Assembly: GCA_910578825.1 (NCBI GenBank)
Contig: CAJTSB010000014.1
Coordinates: 7,724 to 71,723, forward strand
Direction: 5' to 3'
Source: an uncultured Lachnospiraceae bacterium
Lineage (GTDB): Bacteria > Bacillota > Clostridia > Lachnospirales > Lachnospiraceae
DNA length: 64,000 nucleotides
The notes beneath the pieces were generated by a model. It made no database searches. It had not been told where the DNA came from and saw only the letters and a list, made by a program, of their open reading frames with translations. The position numbers were made by a program, and so were the translations under genes. This document shows positions 34,302 through 44,577 of this stretch, one piece after another. The stretch's first letter is position 1. Every line of letters begins with the position of its first letter.

Positions 34302-37300
34302 TCAGTGGCTGTTCAGCGAACCCTTAGGCATATTCCCAACTGCGCCTGGTCCCTCCTTCGGACATATGGCATAGAAGGCCTCAATCTGTGCCTGCTCCGA
34401 GCTGAGTCCCTTTTCTTCCATCTGTACAATCGCCATCATCATACGGTTGTAGTCATAAGGCACAATTTTCTTGAATTTCGGCAGATAGCTGCTGAAATCA
34501 TCAAGAATCTCCTTCCCTTTTCGGGAATTTGTCAACGCCACATGTTCCTTAATCATGTCTTTCAGCTCCATCACATCATATTTCGAAGTAATTTCCCTGG
34601 AAAATACCATCTCCTTATTAATTCGCGTATACAAATCATTCTCTTCATCCAGGACATACACAATGCCGCCGCTCATGCCCGCCGCAAAGTTTTTCCCGGT
34701 TTTTCCAAGAACAACCACGCGACCGCCGGTCATATATTCGCAGCCATGATCGCCAACGCCCTCTACCACCGCATTTGCACCTGAATTACGGACGCAGAAA
34801 CGTTCTCCGGCAACGCCGTTTATAAACGCCTTTCCGCTGGTAGCTCCGTAAAGGGCAACATTTCCAATAATAATATTTTCATCCTGTTTAAATTTCGCTC
34901 CGGTCGGCGGATATACCACAAGTTTTCCACCGGATAAACCTTTGCCAAAATAATCGTTGCTGTCACCGACAAGCTCCAGTGTCAGACCTCTGGGAATGAA
35001 AGCGCCAAAGCTCTGCCCTCCTGCACCGCTGCATTTGATTATAAATGTGTCTTCATCCAGACTATCTACATAACGCCTCGTAATCTCGGAGCCGAAAATA
35101 GTACCGAAAGAACGATCCGTATTGGTAACCTCCACATCTATACTGCGCCTCTGCCCATGTTCCAGCGCAGATTTCAACTGTTTCAACAGCACCTTCTCAT
35201 CCTTGGTTTTTTCCAATTCAAAGTCATAGACCTGTTTGGGGTCGAAAATAACTTTCGCTTTCGGTCCCGCAAACGGGTTGTTCAAAATCGCAGATAAATC
35301 CAGCTCTTTTTCCCGCTCGCTTAAATCCTCGCGTACTTTTAGCAGATCGCTTCGTCCCACAAGCTCATCCAGTGTACGGATTCCTAATTTCGCCATATAT
35401 TCGCGCAGTTCCTCCGCAATAAAACGCATGAAATTGATGACGTATTCCGGTTTTCCTGCAAAGCGTTTGCGCAGTTCGGGATTCTGGGTGGCGATTCCTG
35501 CCGGACAGGTATCAAGGTTGCAGACGCGCATCATCACACAGCCCATCGTTACCAGCGGCGCCGTCGCAAAGCCAAATTCCTCGGCGCCGAGCATAGCGGC
35601 AATCGCCACATCACGCCCGGTCATCAACTTGCCGTCCGTCTCAATCCTTACCTTATTGCGCAGACCGTTTAAAATCAAAGTCTGATGCGTCTCTGACAGT
35701 CCCAGCTCCCAGGGAAGACCGGCATTGTGAATGGAACTTGAAGGCGCCGCTCCGGTTCCTCCGTCATAACCAGAAATCAATACCACCTGCGCGCCTGCCT
35801 TTGCCACGCCTGCCGCAACGGTTCCCACACCTGCCTCGGACACAAGTTTGACAGTAATCCTTGCCTCCCTGTTGGAATTTTTCAAATCATAAATCAACTG
35901 CTCCAAATCCTCAATCGAATAAATGTCATGGTGCGGCGGCGGTGAAATCAGAGACACCCCCGGCGTCGAAAGCCTCGTTTTGGCAATCCACGGATACACC
36001 TTCTGTCCGGGCAGGTGTCCGCCCTCGCCCGGCTTGGCTCCCTGCGCCATCTTAATCTGAATCTCCTTCGCACTGACCAGATACTGGCTGGTCACACCGA
36101 ACCGTCCGGACGCCACCTGCTTAATTGCCGAGCAGCGGTTGACGCCGTCCCTGCCTGCCCCAAGACGCTCCGGGCTCTCTCCACCTTCGCCGCTGTTGGA
36201 TTTACCATGGAGGCGGTTCATCGCAATCGCCAGAGTCTCATGCGCTTCCTGCGAAATGGAGCCATAAGACATCGCCCCCGTTTTAAAACGCGTGACGATC
36301 GAATCTACACTCTCCACTTCCTCAATCAAAACTCCCTTTTTCGGGAATTTAAAGGTCATCATACCGCGGATATTGGCATCTCTTTCCTGCAGATCCGCTG
36401 CCTGCGTATACTGTTTAAACAACTGATAATCGCCGCGTTTCGTGGATTCCTGGAGCAGATGGATAGTCACCGGATTGTATAAATGGCTGTCTGCCCCGCT
36501 TCGCATCTTATGGCGTCCGCGGCTCTCTAACGTCAAATCGGTCTCCAGGCCAAGCGGGTCATAAGCGCTGGAATGAAGCGCATCCACATCCTCCTCAATG
36601 TCTTTTAACGTAATGCCGCCGATGCGGCTTACCGTGTCCGTAAAATATTTGTTAATTACATTTTCACTGATGCCGATTGCCTCAAAGATTTTCGCCCCCT
36701 GATAAGACTGAATCGTAGAAATTCCCATCTTCGCCGCAATCTTTACAATGCCGTGAAGGATTGCGTTGTTGTAATCTTCAACTGCCGCATAGTAATCTTT
36801 ATCTAACATATGCTCGTCAATCAGCTGTTTCACCGTATCCTGTGCCAGATAGGGATTGATAGCGCAGGCGCCATAACCAAGCAGCGTTGCAAAATGATGT
36901 ACTTCCCTCGGCTCGCCGGATTCCAGAATCATGGCAAGCGCCGTGCGTTTCTTAGTCTTAATCAGATACTGCTGCAAGGCAGATACTGCCAAAAGCGAGG
37001 GAATCGGCACATGGTTCTCGTCTACGCTGCGGTCGGACAGAATCAGGATATTGGCCCCATCGCGATACGCGCGATCCGCCTCCACAAACAGCCGTTCAAT
37101 CGCCTTTTCCAGACTAGTGTTCTTATAGTAGGTAATGGGGATTTCCACCACCTGAAACCCTTCCACTTTCATGGACTTTATTTTCATCAGATCCGTATTT
37201 GTCAGAATTGGATTATCCACTTTCAATACCTGACAGTTCAGCGGCCTTTCTTCCAGAAGGTTTCCATCCTCCCCGATATAGACTGTGGTGCTCGTAACAA

Positions 37301-38894
37301 TTTCCTCACGAATCGAGTCAATCGGCGGGTTGGTGACCTGTGCAAATTTCTGCTTAAAATAGTTGAATAACGGCTGATGGTCTCCCGCCAATGCTGCCAG
37401 CGGTGTATCGATTCCCATTGCCGCCGTTGCCTCCTCACCGTTTTTCGCCATGGGAAGAATCGCTTCTTTTAAGGATTCGTACGTGTAACCAAATGTTTTT
37501 TGCAGCCTCTGCCGCTCCTCCTTCTTGTATTCCGGCACGCGCTGGTTGGGAATCTTCAAATTCGCAAGATTAATCAGATTGCGGTCGAGCCATTCCCCGT
37601 ACGGCTGCCTGCCCGCATACTTTTCTTTTAGCTCTTCGTCGTCAATAATCCTGCCCTGCACCGTATCCACCAAAAGCATTTTTCCAGGGCGCAGACGTTC
37701 TTTTGACACAATCTTCGTAGCCGGAATTTCCAACACGCCCACCTCGGAAGATAAAATCAGATAATCGTCCTCCGTAATATAATAGCGCGAGGGGCGCAGA
37801 CCGTTTCGGTCGAGGACTGCTCCCAGAATATCTCCATCGCTGAACAGGATTGACGCCGGACCGTCCCATGGCTCCATCATCGTTGCATAGTATTGATAGA
37901 AATCCTTCTTCTTCTGGTTCATCAGATTATTGTTTGCCCACGGCTCCGGAATGGTAATCATCACCGCCAGCGGAAGTTCCATACCGCTCATCACAAGGAA
38001 CTCAAGCGTATTATCAAGCCTTGCAGAATCAGACCCTTCTGCATTTACCACGGGCAGCACCTTCTGTAATTCTCCCCGCAGATGTTCTGATTCCATGGTC
38101 TCCTCACGCGCCAGCATTTTATCTGCATTTCCGCGAATCGTATTGATTTCTCCATTGTGTACAATCAACCGGTTCGGATGCGCGCGTTCCCAGCTCGGGT
38201 TCGTGTTGGTAGAAAATCTGGAATGTACGGTCGCAATCGCAGATTCATAATCCTTATCCTGCAAATCTGCGAAAAACAACCTCAGCTGCTCCACAAGAAA
38301 CATCCCCTTATATACAATCGTACGGCTGGAAAGAGAAACCACATAGGTATCGTCGTTCGACTGCTCAAATACCCGGCGCGCCACATACAGTCTACGGTCA
38401 AAATCCAGTCCCTTGCTTATATGCTGCGGACGTTTCACAAATCCCTGCATAATACAGGGCATACAATCTAACGCTTTCTGTCCCAGTTTATCAGGATCAA
38501 TCGGAACCTCACGCCATCCCAGAAATTCCATGCCTTCCTTCTGTACAATCACCTCAAACATCTTCTTTGCCTGATTACGTTTCAGTTCATCCTGTGAAAA
38601 AAAGAACATACCGATTCCGTAATCCCGTTCATCGCCTAATATAATTCCCGCCTGCTGTGCTGCTTTCCTGAAAAATTTATGGGAAATCTGCAAGAGGATA
38701 CCTACTCCATCCCCGGTTTTTCCTTCCGCGTCTTTTCCTGCCCTGTGCTTTAGATTCTCTACAATCTTCAAGGCATTCTCCACCGTCTTATGCGTCTTAA
38801 CGCCTTTGATATTTACTACTGCACCGATTCCGCAATTATCATGCTCAAACGCCGGGTCATACATTCCCATCGCTGTTCGTTTCGTCTCCTGCAT
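34302..38894 (-). CDS. gltB: Glutamate synthase large subunit
   Basis: 1530 aa. The class II glutaminase domain starts at the N-terminal nucleophile Cys21 (DNCGIG), exposed after removal of a 20-residue propeptide. Then follow the central domain, the FMN-binding synthase barrel (GEGGESPERLGAGRDG, then PGEGGHLPG) with the 3Fe-4S cysteines of CVMMRVCNLDTC, and the C-terminal beta-helix (GAGGQSFGAF, then GGRVVVLG). It makes glutamate from glutamine and 2-oxoglutarate with gltD. GGGAGG lies 8 nt before the ATG. Own promoter at 38950-38978. Confidence 0.97.
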   Translation of the reverse strand: MQETKRTAMGMYDPAFEHDNCGIGAVVNIKGVKTHKTVENALKIVENLKHRAGKDAEGKTGDGVGILLQISHKFFRKAAQQAGIILGDERDYGIGMFFFSQDELKRNQAKKMFEVIVQKEGMEFLGWREVPIDPDKLGQKALDCMPCIMQGFVKRPQHISKGLDFDRRLYVARRVFEQSNDDTYVVSLSSRTIVYKGMFLVEQLRLFFADLQDKDYESAIATVHSRFSTNTNPSWERAHPNRLIVHNGEINTIRGNADKMLAREETMESEHLRGELQKVLPVVNAEGSDSARLDNTLEFLVMSGMELPLAVMITIPEPWANNNLMNQKKKDFYQYYATMMEPWDGPASILFSDGDILGAVLDRNGLRPSRYYITEDDYLILSSEVGVLEIPATKIVSKERLRPGKMLLVDTVQGRIIDDEELKEKYAGRQPYGEWLDRNLINLANLKIPNQRVPEYKKEERQRLQKTFGYTYESLKEAILPMAKNGEEATAAMGIDTPLAALAGDHQPLFNYFKQKFAQVTNPPIDSIREEIVTSTTVYIGEDGNLLEERPLNCQVLKVDNPILTNTDLMKIKSMKVEGFQVVEIPITYYKNTSLEKAIERLFVEADRAYRDGANILILSDRSVDENHVPIPSLLAVSALQQYLIKTKKRTALAMILESGEPREVHHFATLLGYGACAINPYLAQDTVKQLIDEHMLDKDYYAAVEDYNNAILHGIVKIAAKMGISTIQSYQGAKIFEAIGISENVINKYFTDTVSRIGGITLKDIEEDVDALHSSAYDPLGLETDLTLESRGRHKMRSGADSHLYNPVTIHLLQESTKRGDYQLFKQYTQAADLQERDANIRGMMTFKFPKKGVLIEEVESVDSIVTRFKTGAMSYGSISQEAHETLAIAMNRLHGKSNSGEGGESPERLGAGRDGVNRCSAIKQVASGRFGVTSQYLVSAKEIQIKMAQGAKPGEGGHLPGQKVYPWIAKTRLSTPGVSLISPPPHHDIYSIEDLEQLIYDLKNSNREARITVKLVSEAGVGTVAAGVAKAGAQVVLISGYDGGTGAAPSSSIHNAGLPWELGLSETHQTLILNGLRNKVRIETDGKLMTGRDVAIAAMLGAEEFGFATAPLVTMGCVMMRVCNLDTCPAGIATQNPELRKRFAGKPEYVINFMRFIAEELREYMAKLGIRTLDELVGRSDLLKVREDLSEREKELDLSAILNNPFAGPKAKVIFDPKQVYDFELEKTKDEKVLLKQLKSALEHGQRRSIDVEVTNTDRSFGTIFGSEITRRYVDSLDEDTFIIKCSGAGGQSFGAFIPRGLTLELVGDSNDYFGKGLSGGKLVVYPPTGAKFKQDENIIIGNVALYGATSGKAFINGVAGERFCVRNSGANAVVEGVGDHGCEYMTGGRVVVLGKTGKNFAAGMSGGIVYVLDEENDLYTRINKEMVFSREITSKYDVMELKDMIKEHVALTNSRKGKEILDDFSSYLPKFKKIVPYDYNRMMMAIVQMEEKGLSSEQAQIEAFYAICPKEGPGAVGNMPKGSLNSH

Positions 38895-38949
38895 ACCATC
38901 ATCCTCCCTGTTATATGCTCTGCTACGGTAAAGTGTTGCTCTTAAAAAT

Positions 38950-38978
38950 AATATACACCTTTTTTCTTCACTTGTAAA
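38950..38978 (-). promoter_or_regulatory. Sigma-A promoter of gltBD
   Basis: Minus strand -35 TTTACA (38973-38978), 17-nt spacer, -10 TATATT (38950-38955), 56 nt before the gltB ATG; each hexamer matches five of six. The rest of the 280-nt gap to the next gene is AT-rich. I looked there for a T-box or glutamine-type riboswitch and saw none; only the terminator at 39112-39147 stands out. Confidence 0.7.
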
Positions 38979-39111
38979 CAGTATTTTTCTTCCAATTGTC
39001 TGATAATATGATTTTTTTATTTTTTAAAACAATATTATCTGAAAACAAAGCAAGTTTTCTGGTATAAATATCTGTATTTCATACAATTCAAAACACATGA
39101 ATATTCCATAG

Positions 39112-39147
39112 AAAAAGCAGCATTTCCCAAAAGAAATGCTGCTCTTT
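39112..39147 (-). terminator. Terminator of the fol/MoxR-VWA/HAD gene run
   Basis: Perfect 11-bp hairpin, AGCAGCATTTC (39116-39126) and its complement (39133-39143), with a 6-nt loop. On the minus strand it is followed by TTTTTC. It lies 28 nt past the HAD gene stop. Confidence 0.88.
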
Positions 39148-39174
39148 GTCCTTACAGATCGTATTCCCGATCCC

Positions 39175-39831
39175 CTATTCCCCAATCATCCTGCAAACTT
39201 CTACCCGCGCCTCCACAAGACTCCTGCAAATCCTCGTACAATACTGCTGAATCTGCGGCGAGGGTGCAATCAAATCCGGAACCATAATGGTGGCACAGCC
39301 TGCGGCATACCCCGCCTTTACGCCATTCTCACTGTCCTCAAATACAAAGCACTGCTCTGGCTTACAGCCAATGCGCTCCGCCGCGCGCAGAAAAATATCC
39401 GGCGCAGGTTTCCCTTGTTCCACTTCCGTTCCACTGACAATCTCAGAAAAAAAGCCGTCTATACCGGCATTTTTCAGGTTTGTCTCTATTTGCTGCGACA
39501 GGCTGCTGCTGGCAACGGCAACCGGCATCCCTTCCTGCCGAAAAAATTCCAGAATTTCACGGACGCCCTCTTTCATCGGAACATGGACAGAAAGTTTCTC
39601 GCGCACCCTGCTCATGCATTCCCGGGCAATGCCTGCCCCGTCCGGAACCTGAAAATACGTCTCAATTACCTGGTTCATACGCGCCCCGCTGCTCCCGGAG
39701 ATATCCCTCAGAAATCCGTTTGCCAGCGTCACTTTAAGCTCCGCGGCAATCTCATGCCAGGTCTGCTGGTAGACCTTCTCCGTATCAAAGAGAACGCCGT
39801 CCATATCAAAAATTGCCCCTGTAAATTCCAT
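39175..39831 (-). CDS. HAD-superfamily hydrolase, beta-phosphoglucomutase-like
   Basis: 218 aa from the ATG at 39829-39831; a TTG 30 nt upstream would extend it but is less likely. The catalytic motif IFDMDGVLFDTE places Asp9 and Asp11. Later motifs are the SSS of VASSSLSQQIE, a Lys in EQGKPAPDIF and the acidic VFEDSENGV. The cap domain near 20-80 places it with phosphatases/mutases acting on sugar phosphates (HAD subfamily IA). Last gene of the long minus-strand run before a terminator. Specific substrate cannot be told. Confidence 0.9.
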   Translation of the reverse strand: MEFTGAIFDMDGVLFDTEKVYQQTWHEIAAELKVTLANGFLRDISGSSGARMNQVIETYFQVPDGAGIARECMSRVREKLSVHVPMKEGVREILEFFRQEGMPVAVASSSLSQQIETNLKNAGIDGFFSEIVSGTEVEQGKPAPDIFLRAAERIGCKPEQCFVFEDSENGVKAGYAAGCATIMVPDLIAPSPQIQQYCTRICRSLVEARVEVCRMIGE

Positions 39832-39905
39832 ACTATTTCGTCCTACCCTTCTTTCCCACAATTAAATCATAATTTTCCGCAATGCAAGCGTTTCCTCTCT
39901 CATCG

Positions 39906-40790
39906 TTACGCTTTTGCCCTTCTGTCCATTGAGAACAGCTGAATCACCGCAATCAGCAAAACGCTGACAACTGCCAGAACAACGGTAACAATAAAGAACC
40001 TCGAATCTGCAGGTTTCATCCAGGAAAACGCCGGCGCTTCCACTCGCAGCACTGCCATAAGGTTTGCGCCTATATGCGCCAGAAAAGCCCCATAGAAGTG
40101 ACCCGTCTTCTCCATAAACCACGCCAGAAGAATTCCCAGAATCCCCGCATAAATAAACTGCACCAGATTCATATGGATGACCCCGAACAACAATGCAGAA
40201 ATCACAATCGCCAGAATGCGACTGATGCGCTCGCGTTTCTTCCCTCGCTCTGTCTTTTCCTCATTGTCGAGTATCATCATATCACAAAGCCTTCCATACA
40301 CTACGCCGCGGTAAAGCAGCTCTTCCAAAAATGGAGTCAAAAGACATGCACCCAGCAATTCGAAGAGAATGCCGCCCGCAAAAAACTGCTGGTTGACCTG
40401 TTGATAGCCCTCAGATATTTCCTCCAGACCACTTAAAATCAACAAATTATTCAAAGTCACTCCTGCAGCAGCCCCGGAAAGAAACATCAGTACGCCGTTT
40501 AGCACTCTCTTTGCCATGGACTTCTTCTTGATTTCTATCTCCATATGCTCCCAGAACACCGTGGGCTCGTTTTTATCTTTCTGAAAATAATGTGCAATAA
40601 AGGGGATTGTCACCGCTACCGACGCCGTCTGAAGCGCCATATACTGCTCTTCCGGGTTCGCCCCCAGAAATACCGCCAGCATCGTAAACAATGACATGCT
40701 TAAGTTTGTCGCCACAAAATAAATAAAGATGGGGTAAATTACATTCCAAGATTTAAAGATTGGACTGTTCATCCTGTCTCTCGGATTCAT
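39906..40790 (-). CDS. CPBP-family intramembrane metalloprotease
   Basis: 294 aa with about eight membrane helices. The CAAX-protease/bacteriocin-processing signature is complete: EELLYRG (156-162), His206 (FGVIHMN) and His239 (LAHIGAN). It cleaves within the membrane; bacterial members serve in bacteriocin immunity or prenyl-protein and peptide processing. It starts 3 nt after the stop of the hypothetical gene, so the two are translationally coupled and may work with the MoxR/VWA pair upstream. Substrate unknown. Confidence 0.9.
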   Translation of the reverse strand: MNPRDRMNSPIFKSWNVIYPIFIYFVATNLSMSLFTMLAVFLGANPEEQYMALQTASVAVTIPFIAHYFQKDKNEPTVFWEHMEIEIKKKSMAKRVLNGVLMFLSGAAAGVTLNNLLILSGLEEISEGYQQVNQQFFAGGILFELLGACLLTPFLEELLYRGVVYGRLCDMMILDNEEKTERGKKRERISRILAIVISALLFGVIHMNLVQFIYAGILGILLAWFMEKTGHFYGAFLAHIGANLMAVLRVEAPAFSWMKPADSRFFIVTVVLAVVSVLLIAVIQLFSMDRRAKA

Positions 40791-40793
40791 TTC

Positions 40794-41645
40794 CTACTGT
40801 TCCTCCTTTGGCTCATCCATGCTGTTTTCATCTTCAAACACCTCTGTCGCCTTTATCTGCTCTTCGTCTCCAGGCTTATCCAGCACTTCTTCGCCGCTGG
40901 TCTCATCCTCAATCTCCATCTGAATCTGCCTCAGTTTCGCATCTTCAGCAATTGCACGCATTATGCGGGTAATATCCGCGGGAGAAAACATGTCAATCGC
41001 CCGAACCAGGTCATCAATGTTCGCACGGTTAAAGATCAAAACGCCGCCTCCTTCGAGCTCAACCGTAATACAGTCCCTGGTATCTGACACATTTCCCAGA
41101 CAAAGCCGGTTGTTTTCATAATCACACTGGAAGATCACGCCCTCATATTCAATTATGCCATTCTCATTTGCCATCGCAGAATACGGCGCCCGCCTGTCAT
41201 TGCCCAACAGTTTCTGAATCATCTCATCGCTGACCATATCGTCAATGGTATCCCCGATATCCGGCTGCTTTATCACACTGTCCATATTGCCATTCGTTCC
41301 CGCATGATCTATTTTCATGAAACGCATCGTACGGAAACTTCCATTGTCCATCAACACCTGCTCTTCAAACTGTTTGTCTTTTGCCTCACCCTGTCCCAGG
41401 ATGTAGGATTCACGCTGTTCCTTTTGCTTTTCCAGCGCCTCTCCCTCGCGTTCTTTCAAGTCTGCCTTGTATTCCTCGATGGCGTCATCTACCTTATCTA
41501 ACAAATTCTCCCATTCTTTGTCCGTAAACTCGTCAATTGTTTTGGGCGCGCCCTTTCTCATCTCCGGTTTCATCTTCTTTGCGTACTCTGCAACTGCCTG
41601 AGAGAAATAACCATTTCCATAGCCACTCTTTAAACTGTCTAACAT
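40794..41645 (-). CDS. Hypothetical acidic protein in the MoxR/VWA gene run
   Basis: 283 aa, not recognised. No signal peptide or membrane segment. Residues about 35-90 are rich in charged residues and likely helical (EFTDKEWENLLDKVDDAIEEYK). Residues about 165-205 look beta-rich (IIEYEGVIFQCDYENNRLCLG, then ITVELEGGGVLIF), and the last 50 residues are strongly acidic (Glu/Asp-rich). AAAGGAGG lies 6 nt before the ATG. It is placed between the MoxR-like ATPase (13 nt upstream) and the CPBP protease (3 nt downstream), so it may be a client or adaptor of that group. Confidence 0.75.
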   Translation of the reverse strand: MLDSLKSGYGNGYFSQAVAEYAKKMKPEMRKGAPKTIDEFTDKEWENLLDKVDDAIEEYKADLKEREGEALEKQKEQRESYILGQGEAKDKQFEEQVLMDNGSFRTMRFMKIDHAGTNGNMDSVIKQPDIGDTIDDMVSDEMIQKLLGNDRRAPYSAMANENGIIEYEGVIFQCDYENNRLCLGNVSDTRDCITVELEGGGVLIFNRANIDDLVRAIDMFSPADITRIMRAIAEDAKLRQIQMEIEDETSGEEVLDKPGDEEQIKATEVFEDENSMDEPKEEQ

Positions 41646-41658
41646 TTTTTGCCTCCTT

Positions 41659-43164
41659 TTATGACATTCGTCTCAACAGGTTCCTGCGTTTCTCATCAAA
41701 AAGCAACTCCTTATTATACTGAAAATATCGCTCGCATTCACACTCCTGCAGAAAACTGACGCTGTATGAATTGGAATTTAATTCGGTAAGGAACATCACC
41801 ATCTCCTGGCTGTTGCCAAACGCTCCCTCCAGAAAATCAAATACATATTCTACGACCTGCAACGCTTCTCTTTGGTCTTTTTCAAAAGTTTCCTGCTCCT
41901 GCTCAAATAAGCCTTTGATCCTTGCAAAAGCCTGATCACTTGCCTGAATACTTTCCATGCGCAATACCTGTTGGAAACGCTCCAGGACCTCCCGTGTCCT
42001 TTGATATATCCTATCCTCTTCACGGCTTACCAGTTCTGCTTTTTTCCTATTTGTATATTCTAAATTAAATTTATTATATACATTGGAAAACAACTGCTGC
42101 CCGTCCAGACCTTCTTCGACTGTACCTGTCAAATCCTTATACTCTGTCAGCGCCGCAAACAACATCTCAATATAGTTTTCGGTCTGTACCGATGATTTCA
42201 ACACCTCATTGACCCTCGAAATTAAAAGTCCGAGCACGCCAAGACGCTCATCGAAAGAAGCGTGCGCAACTTTTTTCAAAAGAATCTCATCCAGATTCCC
42301 CCTTAAAATCTCCTCAATCTGATAATCAGTACGGTATTTCCCATACAGCTCCAGATAATTTGCAAAATCTTTGGCAATCTTGGGAAACTGAATGTACTGA
42401 ACCACGACCTCCCGATCCACCGTCCTGCCAAGTTTCTCATAGACCTGAATCAACGTCGATAAATCTTCCCATCCTCTGGGAGTGGCAAAATTCCTGCCGT
42501 CAACCGTCGTCTCCATCTGATAGAAGTTCTGCTTGCGGATATTCAGATAGGAAACCACCGCCCCATGCAATCCCTGCTGATAAGCATACTCTTTCCAGAC
42601 TTCAAAATCCGGCTCCACCTCAATTTTCTTTACCCTGTCCATCGTAACCACATCAAATTCGCGCACAGATTTGTTATACTCGGGGGGATTACCCGCTGCA
42701 ACAATCACCCAGCCCTGCGGAATCTTATGATTACCAAACGATTTGCACTGCAAAAACTGCAGCATCGCAGGCGCAAGCGTCTCCGAGACACAGTTAATCT
42801 CATCCAGAAACAGAATCCCCTCTGATAGTCCTGTCTGCTCCATCTTCTCGTAGATCGCCGCCACAATCTCGCTCATCGTATATTCCGTTACGTCAAACTC
42901 CTGGTCGCCATACCGCCTTTTGGAGATAAACGGGAGCCCAATCGCACTCTGCCTGGTGTGATGCGTAATCGTATACGACACCAGCCCGATTTCACACTCC
43001 CTGGCAATCTGCTCCACAATCTGCGTCTTGCCAATTCCCGGTGAACCCAGCAGCAAAATCGGACGCTGGCGAACCGTCGGGATCTCATACATGCCATACT
43101 CATCCCTTCGCAGATACGCCTCAATCGTATTTTTTATTTCTTCCCTGGTTCTCTTTATATTCAT
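41659..43164 (-). CDS. MoxR-like AAA+ ATPase
   Basis: 501 aa from the ATG at 43162-43164, chosen for GGAGG 5 nt upstream. AAA+ core at about 1-260: Walker A GSPGIGKT (40-47), Walker B ILFLDE (117-122), sensor 1 VIVAAGNPPEY. The C-terminal half is helical and unusually long for MoxR. MoxR proteins act as chaperone-like ATPases with a VWA-domain partner to assemble or metallate client complexes. The VWA partner gene lies just upstream, 14 nt away. Client unknown; the genes downstream are candidates. Confidence 0.88.
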   Translation of the reverse strand: MNIKRTREEIKNTIEAYLRRDEYGMYEIPTVRQRPILLLGSPGIGKTQIVEQIARECEIGLVSYTITHHTRQSAIGLPFISKRRYGDQEFDVTEYTMSEIVAAIYEKMEQTGLSEGILFLDEINCVSETLAPAMLQFLQCKSFGNHKIPQGWVIVAAGNPPEYNKSVREFDVVTMDRVKKIEVEPDFEVWKEYAYQQGLHGAVVSYLNIRKQNFYQMETTVDGRNFATPRGWEDLSTLIQVYEKLGRTVDREVVVQYIQFPKIAKDFANYLELYGKYRTDYQIEEILRGNLDEILLKKVAHASFDERLGVLGLLISRVNEVLKSSVQTENYIEMLFAALTEYKDLTGTVEEGLDGQQLFSNVYNKFNLEYTNRKKAELVSREEDRIYQRTREVLERFQQVLRMESIQASDQAFARIKGLFEQEQETFEKDQREALQVVEYVFDFLEGAFGNSQEMVMFLTELNSNSYSVSFLQECECERYFQYNKELLFDEKRRNLLRRMS

Positions 43165-43178
43165 GACTGCCTCCAAAC

Positions 43179-44501
43179 TCAACGTACAATATCAACCAAA
43201 CCACCCAAATCCCGCTCGTCCAGAATTAACTTCATCGCCCAGGGCGGCACATCCACATCCAGATAATCCTCGCGAAAAAACACAAACGCTGTTTCATATG
43301 GCGGTTTTTTCAGTGGAAATATCCCATAGCCATCCGTAAAGTAAATCAATCCCCGTAATTTATGAAAGGTTTTTTTCGCAAGCAATGTATGAACATACGT
43401 AAATGCCGGGCGAAAATCGGTTCCTCCCATCCCCTGCACCTGAAAATCTTCCATATATTGCTGCAGCTGCTTTCGATTCTCAATCACAACGTCCGACTGC
43501 ACCCGCTCATCACACTGGATAATGTGAATACAAAATCTGCGATAGAAGGACTCGGACTGACTCAGGATGCTGTAAGTCTCCTCCAGAAATTTTTGCACGA
43601 GCGATGCCTTACAGGACATGGAGGTATCAATCACAATCACAAAATCTTCGATTTTGTTCATTTCCTTGGTCTCCAAATGTTCAATCAACGGCATGTTTCC
43701 ATATAAATCCATGCCATAATGGTAGAAAATATAATCAAAACTATCCAAATCTATCTGCATTTCCTCTTTCAGCACGCAGAATTTCTTCAGAAACGTCCGA
43801 TAATCATATCTCTCACGATTTTCCACGCGCAGCTGTTCCCGCAATCCTTTCGAATCTTCTGCCGCCTCTTTGGAAAATGTTTCCAGCTCCGTCTCCATCT
43901 TATCCCGGATATCCTGCCATCGGTTCTGCTGTTCCATCGGCATATCCGGCGTCTTTGCCTCCTGCTCCCACAAAAAATGCTCATCCACAGTAAATTCCTG
44001 TATCAGACGCGCCACCACGCGGATATCCGGCTGCGACTCTCTCAGCAGATAGAAAATTGCTTCCGCGTTGAGCACCGGCATCTTCTTCTCCAATCCCTGA
44101 TAAACAGCACGCCGATAAGGTTTGGATGGATTTCTCAGGCAGCGGTATGGAAGACTGTCAATCACTGATTCCACCGCAATATCACAGGAGAGATGCCATA
44201 TCTGCAAATCCTCCGCTCCTCTGGGATTCCACACATGACCCATCAGACAATGGAGAATACTGTGTAAATAACAGCGGTTTACCTGTGTGCCGCTAAGACG
44301 GTACTGCTCCATCAGAAATTCCGGGTTAAATTTCAACACGATACCATCTGTCGCCGTCCGTCCCAATTCCATCGATGGCTCAAAAATCAGGCTGGAAAGC
44401 GCCACATCCAAAAAACGCATATTCAGATACAATTCATTTCGGGAGTCCGACAATATTTCCTTACAAATATCTACTTTTTCCAGCACTTGCTCCTCAAACA
44501 T
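43179..44501 (-). CDS. DUF2201-type putative metallopeptidase with C-terminal VWA-like domain
   Basis: 440 aa. The N-terminal part carries LHSILHCLMGHVW, whose His80, His84 and His89 are spaced like a metal site of the HxxxH type; no catalytic Glu follows the first His. The C-terminal part is a VWA-like domain with MIDAS residues DTSMS (292-296), Thr361-Asp362 (GGTDF) and TDG (389-391). Such proteins pair with MoxR ATPases, and the partner gene follows immediately. Enzymatic activity is unproven in the family. GAGGG lies upstream of the ATG. Confidence 0.85.
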   Translation of the reverse strand: MFEEQVLEKVDICKEILSDSRNELYLNMRFLDVALSSLIFEPSMELGRTATDGIVLKFNPEFLMEQYRLSGTQVNRCYLHSILHCLMGHVWNPRGAEDLQIWHLSCDIAVESVIDSLPYRCLRNPSKPYRRAVYQGLEKKMPVLNAEAIFYLLRESQPDIRVVARLIQEFTVDEHFLWEQEAKTPDMPMEQQNRWQDIRDKMETELETFSKEAAEDSKGLREQLRVENRERYDYRTFLKKFCVLKEEMQIDLDSFDYIFYHYGMDLYGNMPLIEHLETKEMNKIEDFVIVIDTSMSCKASLVQKFLEETYSILSQSESFYRRFCIHIIQCDERVQSDVVIENRKQLQQYMEDFQVQGMGGTDFRPAFTYVHTLLAKKTFHKLRGLIYFTDGYGIFPLKKPPYETAFVFFREDYLDVDVPPWAMKLILDERDLGGLVDIVR

Positions 44502-44577
44502 ACGTCCATCCCTCTATCTCTTTCCTGCAAGGAACCTTCCCATTTATCGCCCCATATATGCGTTCCAGACATAAAAT

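Noticed and set aside
38895..39111. T-box, glutamine-type riboswitch or other leader upstream of gltB
   Set aside because: Only a plain promoter and AT-rich DNA are visible; no conserved T-box or riboswitch core could be recognised.
39136..39942. 268-aa plus-strand open frame
   Set aside because: Antisense to the HAD gene with its clear DMDGV motif; the plus frame has low-complexity His/Asn/Arg composition typical of shadows.
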